Of a stretch of DNA of 64,000 bases, positions 37,501-44,337 are shown piece after piece. Position numbers and translations under genes: made by a program. Positions within the stretch are counted from its first letter, which is position 1. Each line of letters starts with the position of its first letter. The DNA comes from CAZSNT01 sp964607765 (lineage in GTDB: Bacteria; Verrucomicrobiota; Lentisphaeria; Oligosphaerales; JABHEG01): positions 1 to 64,000 of the forward strand of contig CAZSNT010000037.1 of assembly GCA_964607765.1 (NCBI GenBank). Direction: 5' to 3'. Under the pieces are notes generated by a model. The model had not been told where the DNA came from. It saw nothing but the letters and a program-made list of their open reading frames with translations, and searched no databases.

Positions 37501-38111
37501 CCAAGTCCGACTCGTTCTTCGTCCGTGTCGACGATGGCGAAGAGATCGCCTGGCACATGCCCGGCTCGCGCGACTGGACTTGGGGTAAAGTGACATCGGG
37601 CGTCCCACACACTGCCGTCACGTTCACGCTGAAGGCGGGGAAACACCAGTTGACCGTCAAGCGGCGGGAGCCCGGGGCGCAGATGGACTGTCTCTGGGTA
37701 ACGGCCGCCCCCGAGGCGGACGGGACCGATCCGGGCGTGCGCAAGAACGGCACTTTCATGGAGGCCGAGGCCGGCCGACTCACGACGCCCATGGCCGTTC
37801 ATGTGGAGACAGATGCCCCGCGGATGGTTGTCCATCTGGATGCCGTCAGCCCGCTCAGGATGATCCGGGACGACTTCATCCCGAACGACCACCATGCGGT
37901 CCGGCCCTTCCCCCGCCTCCGGGGACTGACCACGGCCGTCGCCCCCGAGTTCATGGCCGTTCTGCTGCCGTTGCCGGGCGGCACGCCGCAACCGAAAGTC
38001 ATGTTCGAACGGAACGGTACGGCGCGCATCATCCGGGTGCAATGGCAGCAGAAGACGGACATTATCACCTGGCCGCGTGACGGCCGCAAACCGACGGTCT
38101 CACCTCAATAG
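34539..38111 (+). CDS. Secreted double-toroid heparinase II/III-like lyase
   Basis: 1190 aa from ATG 34539, preceded at 6-7 nt by AAAGGAGG. The in-frame ATG at 34506 would give a longer, better signal peptide, so either start is possible. Residues about 30-390 form one (alpha/alpha) toroid (YYSPKTHLYYVSP, GYGSGMGDC, FVHGLWRYYHCA). Residues about 400-700 form a second toroid with HNYNGVNGGSAG, EGVGYTGYG and DARNDSNYRG, followed by the heparinase II/III beta-sheet domain (PVTHNQGDKGHFTLYGLG). A C-terminal CBM-like sandwich (about 960-1060) follows. Heparinase II/III lyases cleave uronate-containing polysaccharides. The extra N-terminal toroid is unusual. Extracellular or periplasmic. Confidence 0.8.
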   Translation: MATFLALPVACADTNASAASNVTAAQYAEAREVLDRAWERTRTVYYSPKTHLYYVSPVDRVVPARVFEDGFLDPDKGKLGYGSGMGDCTIFGGVLLSMLADRYEVTTDKALATLAHDAFEGLKLCATVHGVPGFVARGVCIEDGKSICITSSRDQVTHFVHGLWRYYHCALCDEATKAEIRTLMEQVADRMIRNVTPDNDYDFLRADGSRDPRGICRMWNVRPHEAARLPMVYAAAWDICRKETYFRLYREVVEPAVDQSLTLPSLPQAEINAWMPTYTLLQMQTSLELLYELETDEELKAKIARAMEPVAQMGAKRAIRINGGEEKYLCACGEAALAQLMAAEVVFPVRQVELLLKSITDSDVEKISACRTIHLLAAFWRARRAGILKPPSGGASATAANPSLFFGKDDIPTLQTRLEDPQIAPAWQRVLQAAEACCDPESARYADLEAPFKLRAQGDREPDHRYRAVQVHDIGRSLTEKMEALGFAYQMTGRREWGDHGAAFLARMAELYPVTNESVCKGFAGGRGDVMRGLALGYDWLSECLEPRERRQVAQVCADYIEFFLREFEDPKQWFHKVHNYNGVNGGSAGCLALAIKDQFPDRYEHWVSEAVRIIERWLDTGFDQQGAYVEGVGYTGYGLSNTILFAHALRRCGSRDPLKHPVFGRLDEFLALSLLPGESVYDARNDSNYRGLGVYLLGLAQAENGGLYRWLWETTGSKYGFERVVLDNQIRSVHPAAAGVPTAQHFEGRGLCVWRTGWTENDVMFSMEAGPYYPVTHNQGDKGHFTLYGLGQRWATDPGYANEHAAMGRGQTPGHSCVLIDEKGQALSGAGWGTDGEIKVYENSARCGYALADCTDAYNRNNKGIKGVGVDHALRHAFFVYPTDYAPAYAVVLDDILKNEAEHEYAWQMMLADDMNVALHDSRAEVTPPLASGGAYIHTPWTDEADAKRSVEPDAKTRGQCVLQLSIREAGEYTIWARVRSAGADVPKSDSFFVRVDDGEEIAWHMPGSRDWTWGKVTSGVPHTAVTFTLKAGKHQLTVKRREPGAQMDCLWVTAAPEADGTDPGVRKNGTFMEAEAGRLTTPMAVHVETDAPRMVVHLDAVSPLRMIRDDFIPNDHHAVRPFPRLRGLTTAVAPEFMAVLLPLPGGTPQPKVMFERNGTARIIRVQWQQKTDIITWPRDGRKPTVSPQ

Positions 38112-38147
38112 CCGGGCCGCGGACTGAAGCGGACAGGACGCCGGAGT

Positions 38148-38163
38148 GACTCGAGCGATTCGA
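38148..38163. repeat. 16-bp direct repeat, left copy
   Basis: GACTCGAGCGATTCGA occurs exactly here and at 39067-39082, in GATTCGA-rich low-complexity stretches on both sides of the four-helix-bundle gene. Confidence 0.7.
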
Positions 38164-38216
38164 GTGATTCGATTCCATCGATTCTGTCGGTCCAATCGAG
38201 TTCCCCGATCCTACTC

Positions 38217-38948
38217 TCACTCAATCTGTTGCACTTCTCTGCATTCCGGGTAACCGGTGCAGCCCCAGAAGTCTGCTCCGGCTCTCCTTCCCTGTCTCGC
38301 CGTGCGCCGAGCCATAGGGCGACCGCAAGCCGGGCACATGGGGGCGCCTTCCTTTACTGCCCGCGCCTTGGTCCTGATGTCGGTCAGCCTTTCACGGAAT
38401 CCCCCTTCCTCCTTGAAGGACTTTCCCTGCGCTTCAAGCTGGTGGTTGAGCATGTTGATCACCCGGGAGATCAGGATTAGCAGGGCGTTGGTCATCACTT
38501 CGTCGCTCCTGGAGTCAAGCCATTCCGCGAACTTCCTCTTCTCGCTCAGAATGCGGCGGCAGGCGTCGTGCAGGACATCCTCGCCGCAATCGGCAGGATC
38601 GAGGCGGACGGCATACACTCGTCGCGCTTCCGCAGAGTCTTTGGACCAAGGGACCTTTTCCTGCTGGAGGAGCCAATTCAGGTAGTCCCCCGCCAGTTCA
38701 GCCAGACTGGACCGCGCCACATCGGTCAGCCGCATTTCGGTCTCCTTCGACGTCGTTCGACGTGCCGATCCCTCCGCGTTGTTTGCGCAGCCCGATCGGG
38801 CGGCCTGTGTCATCTGATCGAACTGGCGGCCACATGGGTCGTTCGTGCGATTAAGGAACCTCTTGCAGAACCGCTGTGTTCCGAGTTGCACAACGTTAGC
38901 CAAGATCCACGAATCCAGCCAGAAGTACCCGCCTGTACCGCCGAACAT
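38217..38948 (-). CDS. Four helix bundle protein with zinc-ribbon suffix domain
   Basis: 243 aa from the ATG at 38948, with AAAAGGAGG 10 nt upstream. Residues about 1-100 match the 23S-rRNA-IVS-type four-helix bundle (SWILANVVQLGTQRFCKRF, QMTQAARSGCANNAEGSARRTTSKETE). A linker helix pair follows (about 105-185). The C-terminal 40 residues form a topoisomerase-type zinc ribbon, MCPACGRPMARR...FWGCTGYPEC (C-x2-C ... C-x5-C). The family is widespread in PVC and Bacteroidetes genomes with unknown function; nucleic-acid binding is inferred from the zinc ribbon. It has its own strong promoter and flanking direct repeats. Confidence 0.85.
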   Translation of the reverse strand: MFGGTGGYFWLDSWILANVVQLGTQRFCKRFLNRTNDPCGRQFDQMTQAARSGCANNAEGSARRTTSKETEMRLTDVARSSLAELAGDYLNWLLQQEKVPWSKDSAEARRVYAVRLDPADCGEDVLHDACRRILSEKRKFAEWLDSRSDEVMTNALLILISRVINMLNHQLEAQGKSFKEEGGFRERLTDIRTKARAVKEGAPMCPACGRPMARRTARQGRRAGADFWGCTGYPECREVQQIE

Positions 38949-38993
38949 GCTAATTCCGCCTCCTTTTAATGCTCTTTATTTATACGCTCTTAT

Positions 38994-39022
38994 ATAATAG
39001 CCTTCTTGCTCGCCGATGTCAA
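38994..39022 (-). promoter_or_regulatory. Consensus sigma70 promoter of the four-helix-bundle gene
   Basis: On the minus strand TTGACA (39017-39022), a 17-bp spacer, then TATTAT (38994-38999), inside a markedly AT-rich leader compared with the surrounding 62% G+C DNA. About 40 nt of leader precede the start codon. Confidence 0.75.
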
Positions 39023-39066
39023 GAACAGGAAGTGGTGATGACCCGACAGGGCCGCTGGCCTCCCGG

Positions 39067-39082
39067 GACTCGAGCGATTCGA
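39067..39082. repeat. 16-bp direct repeat, right copy
   Basis: Exact second copy of GACTCGAGCGATTCGA, 919 bp from the first, enclosing the four-helix-bundle gene and its promoter. Confidence 0.7.
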
Positions 39083-39363
39083 ACGATTCGAGCGGACCGA
39101 TTCCGTCGACTCAATCGATTTCATCGATTCCCCGTCGCTGCGTGCTGCTCTGATGTGGTGTCACAGTTTGCCATGCCCCTGTCCCACGATACGTTCAGTC
39201 GCAGGCGGCCCGTACTACGGTTCGAGCGTCCTTTCCAGGGAGACCGAAATGAAGCAGGGCGGACACGCTGACAGTTGTGCGGAGCGCGCCGGCGAGTCGG
39301 CCCCCTGTCCCCCGTGAGGAATCCGGCTGTGGGCCCCGCGCAAACAAATCAGGAGTGATTCAG

Positions 39364-42300
39364 ATGGTCCTGTCAAAGCTCGCGTTCGCCGCTCTGATCG
39401 TGTTGTCCTCGGCAGCTCTTGCTGTGCCGTTCGAGATGGATGAGCGTGGCGTTGTCCGGTTGGGGGGAAGCGCTGAGGGGGTGACTGTGGTCGTGTCCAT
39501 GCACACTCCCGGCTGGGGGTATGCGAGCATGCAGAGCGGGAATGCCGAGACATCCCGGGACGGTAACAGCGTGGCTGGGAGGGTCCTGCTCCCCAAACCG
39601 GGTGTGGGTGCAATGGAGTACTCCGTCCGGGCAACGCCCGGAGACGGGGCGTGTGAGTTTTCCTACTCGGTTGGGTTCTCTGAGGAAACAGAGATCCAGG
39701 GGGCCTACGTCAGCATTTTCCTTCCCGGGAAGCGGTTCCAGGGCCGCGAGGTCTGTGCGTGGCCCAGTGAGACGCGCGTGCCACTGCCGGAAGGCCAGGG
39801 CAATCCCGAACTCGGTGGCGTGGCCGCTGGGGTCTCGGTCGACGTGGGCAATGGCCAATCGCTTCTGTTCATGTCGTCCGACACGGGTACCGTACTGTGC
39901 CAGAACCACCGGATGTTCACCAACGACAGCTTCGAGTTGCGGCTGGGCCTGTGGAACACCGGGGCGGCACCGGGAGGCATGCCTGTTCGGCGGACGTTCC
40001 AGGTCATGCTCGCATCTCACGATGCCGTGAAGAGGAAGGCGACGACCGTGAACCAAGCCTCCACGTTCGATTCCGAGAAGCCGTTCGCGCTGCTTCACAA
40101 GCAGGGGCATGTGTCTGTGAGACGAGGCCGGACGGGATTGCTTGGCGTCAAGCTGGCCGTGCACGGCCTGAACTGGGCCTATGCAGAACAGGCCGCGGCA
40201 GAGGCAACGGGAAGCGGCAGTCGCGAACAACGGTTCGTCCAGGGCAAGCTCGCCGTACCTGACGGGGTCGGCAGGCTGGTCTATGTTCAGCAGGCATCCG
40301 CAACGGATGATGGCGGCATGCGGCTCGCCTATGATCTGCGCTTCGACCAGAACGTGGCGATCAATGGATACCAGACCGCGTTCACGGCACGCCTGGAACA
40401 CTACGTCGGACGGGATGTGAGCGTTACCACACCCGAAGGAGAGAAACGCGTCCACATCGGTGAGGAGCATGGCGGAGATTTCCTGTTTGAGGGAGAGGTC
40501 ACGGCGGTGTCGGTTGCGGCCGGGTCGGTCCCGGGCTTCTCCATATCCGTGGAAACTCCTACTCATCTCCTGATCCAGGACAATCGGGGTTGGGGCGGGA
40601 GCACAGTCGAACTCCGCTTCTGCCATCTACGGGCGGAAGACGGCGGCCGCGTGGAAGGCAATACGCCCATCCGCCGCGACTACACACTGAAACTGACGGA
40701 ACCGCTGCAGGTTGTGCTCGACCAGAACGCGACCGCACTGCGCACGGACACATCGACATGGATCCCGTTCACGCTGCCATGGGACAGCGCTCCCGTTGAC
40801 GTGTCGTCGCTGAACCACAAGCCGGCAGGCAAGCACGGATTCGTGACCGCGAAGGGCGGCAAATTCATCCTCGCGGACACGGGGGAGGAGATCCGGTTCT
40901 GGGGGACCTGCTTCTCCGCGGGCGCCAATTTCCCGAGCCACGAGCAGTCGGAGAAGATCGCGGCCCGCCTGGCCAAGTTCGGGATCAACATGGTCCGGCC
41001 CCACCACGCCGACGCGCCGTGGGCCGAACGCCACTTCTTCCCCAAGTCCGTCGACAACACCCGCGTGTTTGACGAAGAGAACCTGGACCGCTTCGACTAC
41101 CTGGTCCACTGCCTGAAGCAGGAAGGGATCTACCTGTATCTGGACCAACTTGTGCATCGTCGCTTCAAGACGGGCGATGGGGTGGATGCCGTCTCGGACC
41201 TGCCGGCCGCGGCCAAGCCCTACTCGAACTTCGATCCGAAGCTCATCGAGTTGCAGAAGGAGTTCTCGAAGAACATCTGGGAACACGTCAACCCCTACAC
41301 CAAACTCGCGTACAAGGACGACCCGGCCGTCGCACTGATGGAGTTTGCCAACGAGAATGACATGTTCACACAGAAGGTGACGCTGGAGCCGTACCGGACC
41401 CGGCTCGAGGCCCGCTACCGCACGTGGGCTTCGGAGAAGGGCATCTCGCTGCCGGACGGCGACGTGGACTTTGCCGTGACTACCGATCCCATGATGCGGT
41501 TCTTCATCGACGTACAGAAGGGCTTCTATGATGAGATGGAGCAGTATCTGCGGGAGAACGTCGGGGTCCGCGTTCCCATGACCGGCAGCAACTGGAGCCG
41601 GAACGCGGCGTTGCTTCTGGCATTGCGCGATTGCGATTTCACGGATTCGCATGCGTATTGGCAGCATCCCGGCAAGGACGGTACGATCGGGAACCGGCCC
41701 ATGGTCGGGTCATCCCGGACCATCATGGACTCGCTGGGATTCCAGTCCGTTCCGGGCAAGCCCTTCTTCGTCAGCGAGTGGGATGAGCCATGGCCGAACG
41801 AGTGGCGTGCCGAGCTTCCCGTATGGATGGCGGCCGTTGCGGCATTCCAGGGCTGGAATGGTCTGACAGTCTACACGTACCGCCACTCGGTCCGACTGCC
41901 GATCAACAGCATCACAGGAGCCTTCGAGACATTCAACGATCCCGCTCGCTTCGGGCTCTTCCCGCATGCCGCGCTCGCCTACCGTCGCGGCGATTTCCGG
42001 ACCGGCTCCGAAACCTGGGTCCACATTCCCCCGGAGCTTGCGGAGTCCGCAAAGAGTCCATCCTCGTACAGTGGCTCGGCATACCAGTCGTTGGCCATGC
42101 GGCGACGGTTCCGGACGGCTGTGGCAGACGGTCCCTTCGCGAGAGAGACACTGGCCCACGATGCGGACGGCAAATCAGTGTCCGTGCAGAGCGTCGCTCC
42201 GGATCAGAGCTTCCGGCACGACCCGAAGGCACAGATCCTCGCACTGAGTTCGCCGCGCACGCAAGTCGTGAGCGGGTTCATCAGGGATGCCGGGGAGCAG

Positions 42301-42672
42301 ACAACCGGGAACATGACAGTCAGCTCCGGGACTGTCTTCGCCACCATCGCGCTCAGTTCCCTCGACGGCGACCCGATCGAGCGATCGGCGAGTCTGCTGC
42401 TCACGGCCGTGGGACGCGCCGAGAACACGGGCTTCGCGTTCGATGTCACCCGGACAAAGCGCCTCGCCGGCGGGTCCGGGCCGATCCTGATCGATCCGGT
42501 TCGGGCCACGGTCCGAATCAAGACCGGCCGCAAAGACCTGGCCGTCATACCGGTCGGCGCAGATGGAACCCGGGGCAACGCGCTCTCTGCCCATGTGAGC
42601 GACGGTTGGCTGACCTTCGAGATCGGCCCGGAATCCAGAACGATCTACTACGCAATAGGAGCGAGCCGATGA
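39364..42672 (+). CDS. Secreted clan GH-A-like glycoside hydrolase
   Basis: 1102 aa from ATG 39364, with AGGAG 8 nt upstream; the signal is MVLSKLAFAALIVLSSAALA. The N-terminal half (about 20-480) is two related beta-sandwich modules. The TIM-barrel has FANENDM (Glu664, acid/base) and VSEWDEP (Glu805, nucleophile). A C-terminal beta domain follows. It is paralogous to the catalytic part of the 58766-61369 gene (shared HAYWQHP and RLAKFGINMVRPHH / MAQLGMNVLRFHH). Substrate unknown. Overlaps the next gene by ATGA, so translation is coupled. It carries a perfect TTGCGGAGTCCGCAA (42038-42052). Confidence 0.82.
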   Translation: MVLSKLAFAALIVLSSAALAVPFEMDERGVVRLGGSAEGVTVVVSMHTPGWGYASMQSGNAETSRDGNSVAGRVLLPKPGVGAMEYSVRATPGDGACEFSYSVGFSEETEIQGAYVSIFLPGKRFQGREVCAWPSETRVPLPEGQGNPELGGVAAGVSVDVGNGQSLLFMSSDTGTVLCQNHRMFTNDSFELRLGLWNTGAAPGGMPVRRTFQVMLASHDAVKRKATTVNQASTFDSEKPFALLHKQGHVSVRRGRTGLLGVKLAVHGLNWAYAEQAAAEATGSGSREQRFVQGKLAVPDGVGRLVYVQQASATDDGGMRLAYDLRFDQNVAINGYQTAFTARLEHYVGRDVSVTTPEGEKRVHIGEEHGGDFLFEGEVTAVSVAAGSVPGFSISVETPTHLLIQDNRGWGGSTVELRFCHLRAEDGGRVEGNTPIRRDYTLKLTEPLQVVLDQNATALRTDTSTWIPFTLPWDSAPVDVSSLNHKPAGKHGFVTAKGGKFILADTGEEIRFWGTCFSAGANFPSHEQSEKIAARLAKFGINMVRPHHADAPWAERHFFPKSVDNTRVFDEENLDRFDYLVHCLKQEGIYLYLDQLVHRRFKTGDGVDAVSDLPAAAKPYSNFDPKLIELQKEFSKNIWEHVNPYTKLAYKDDPAVALMEFANENDMFTQKVTLEPYRTRLEARYRTWASEKGISLPDGDVDFAVTTDPMMRFFIDVQKGFYDEMEQYLRENVGVRVPMTGSNWSRNAALLLALRDCDFTDSHAYWQHPGKDGTIGNRPMVGSSRTIMDSLGFQSVPGKPFFVSEWDEPWPNEWRAELPVWMAAVAAFQGWNGLTVYTYRHSVRLPINSITGAFETFNDPARFGLFPHAALAYRRGDFRTGSETWVHIPPELAESAKSPSSYSGSAYQSLAMRRRFRTAVADGPFARETLAHDADGKSVSVQSVAPDQSFRHDPKAQILALSSPRTQVVSGFIRDAGEQTTGNMTVSSGTVFATIALSSLDGDPIERSASLLLTAVGRAENTGFAFDVTRTKRLAGGSGPILIDPVRATVRIKTGRKDLAVIPVGADGTRGNALSAHVSDGWLTFEIGPESRTIYYAIGASR

Positions 42673-44321
42673 CGCTTGACGAGAAACTGGCGGCCATAGA
42701 CAGCCAATACGATGCTGCCTGTGCGATGTTCGGAGTAGAATGGAGCGGCGGCCCGGGCTACCACAGCCACGTCGCTGCCGGTATGCACGTACACGCGCTC
42801 CGGAACAACTTCGAATACGCCGTCTTTCTCCTGCGCTCCTCGGAGGCGGCCCACCACTCCCGGGCAGCCGACGTGCTGCGGGCCTGTCTGCGGTTCCAGG
42901 AAACGGACCCGATGCGCAAGGACTACGGGATCTGGCCGTGGCTCGCCGAGGAACCGCTGGACCAGATGGCCCCGCCCGACTGGAACTGGGCAGACTTCTG
43001 CGGCGCCGCGATCGCCGTCATCCTGACCGAAGCGCCGGAGCGCCTGCCCGGCGGTCTTCGAGGCGACCTGCAGGCAGCACTGGGGCACGCGGCCATGGCG
43101 ATTTTCCGCCGCAACGTGCAGCCGGGCTACACCAACATCTGCGTGATGGGTGCGGGCGTCTGCGCTGCTGCCGGAGAAATCCTCGACAACGCACTCCTGC
43201 TCGCATACGGTCGACGACGCCTCGAGGCATTCGTCGCCCACACGCGCTTCCATGGCGGCCTCAACGAATACAACAGTCCGACATACACCTTTGTCGCACT
43301 GCACGAATGCGAGCGCATCCTCCAGGTTGTGCAAGACCCGGGCACCCGGGAAGCCGCGGAGACGTTGCGCCGCATGATCTGGCAATTCCTCGCGGAACGC
43401 TACCACCCCGGCACGCAGCAACTGGCCGGACCACACAGCCGGGCATACGCCGACCTGCTCAGAGCAGAGGCCACGGCCGAACTGCAGCGGCTCACGGCCC
43501 CGGGGGCCGCGAACGACACGACGTTCGATCAGAGAACGGACGTGGTGTCACACCTGCCGTGTCCCGCTGAGTTGCGGGAGCGTTTCCAGCGTCTGCCCGA
43601 GCCTGAAGTCTGCCTCCGCAGTCGCTTCATCCGGCACGCTGACGACGCCCACTCCACCTACGGAACAACCTGGCTGTGTGACGACGCCGCGCTGGGCACG
43701 ATCAACCACGGATGCCTGTGGATCCAGCGCCGGTCCGTTCTCGGCTATGTGGTGGCCCCGCAGCGTCCGGCGGTCCTGAAGGTCCAGTTTCTCAGGGACT
43801 TCAGGCCCTGTGCCTCAGCGGCCACTCGCAGCGCACAAGACCGCAACCGTGTTCTGTCAGCTTTCCAATTGCTCACCAACAAGGGGGATCATCACATCCA
43901 CCTCGACCGCCCCGAGGACGGGGTCTTCACTGCGTCCGACCTCCGTTTGCGTTACCGGCTGGACCACCCAACGGCCACGCTGGGCAAGGCCGATGCGCGA
44001 CATGCGGTGCTGGTGTGCGGCGACTGGGAGGCCCGCCTCTGGATGCTGCCCGTTTCGCTCGGCGCCGAATCTGGCCGCTGGGAGACGGGCTCGGATGACG
44101 ACGGCATCTTTGCGGATGCCGTTCTCTACCACGGTCGGGAACGAGGCATCCCGTTCGCCGATCCGAGCATGGGGATCAGGGCCGGAGCAGGTCTGCAGTT
44201 GAGCCGGCGAAGCGAACGCCCCTCCGGGAGCGAGCCGGAGGCGACAGAGGCGGACGGTTTGATCCAGTACAGGTGGGGAGACCTGCAGGTGTCGATGCCA
44301 AAGACCACCTACGCCCTCTGA
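42669..44321 (+). CDS. Putative (alpha/alpha)-toroid enzyme, family not identified
   Basis: 550 aa from ATG 42669, overlapping the upstream stop by 4 nt; the frame is open far upstream only as an antisense-type shadow. No signal peptide. The N-terminal 300 residues are helical with glycan-enzyme toroid hallmarks (DWNWADFCGAAIAV, RFHGGLNEYNSPTYTFVALHE, AGPHSRAYADLL). The C-terminal 250 residues are beta-rich, as in lyases that pair a toroid with an antiparallel sheet. The EYNSPTY motif may hold active-site residues. Likely an intracellular polysaccharide lyase or hydrolase acting on oligomers, but I cannot name the family. Confidence 0.65.
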   Translation: MTLDEKLAAIDSQYDAACAMFGVEWSGGPGYHSHVAAGMHVHALRNNFEYAVFLLRSSEAAHHSRAADVLRACLRFQETDPMRKDYGIWPWLAEEPLDQMAPPDWNWADFCGAAIAVILTEAPERLPGGLRGDLQAALGHAAMAIFRRNVQPGYTNICVMGAGVCAAAGEILDNALLLAYGRRRLEAFVAHTRFHGGLNEYNSPTYTFVALHECERILQVVQDPGTREAAETLRRMIWQFLAERYHPGTQQLAGPHSRAYADLLRAEATAELQRLTAPGAANDTTFDQRTDVVSHLPCPAELRERFQRLPEPEVCLRSRFIRHADDAHSTYGTTWLCDDAALGTINHGCLWIQRRSVLGYVVAPQRPAVLKVQFLRDFRPCASAATRSAQDRNRVLSAFQLLTNKGDHHIHLDRPEDGVFTASDLRLRYRLDHPTATLGKADARHAVLVCGDWEARLWMLPVSLGAESGRWETGSDDDGIFADAVLYHGRERGIPFADPSMGIRAGAGLQLSRRSERPSGSEPEATEADGLIQYRWGDLQVSMPKTTYAL

Positions 44322-44337
44322 ACCAAGGAGACTGAGG

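Larger units (their letters stand above)
38949..39363. other. Intergenic region upstream of the four-helix-bundle gene and GH operon
   Basis: About 415 bp. It holds the AT-rich promoter of the minus-strand gene, the right copy of the direct repeat, and GATTCGA-type low-complexity sequence (39067-39130). No plus-strand promoter for the operon at 39364 was recognised. Confidence 0.5.

Noticed and set aside
41790..42668. Upstream extension of the toroid gene frame
   Set aside because: It overlaps the 3' end of the upstream GH. Translation is Arg/Gly/Pro-rich, and the ATG at 42669 forms a typical ATGA coupling.
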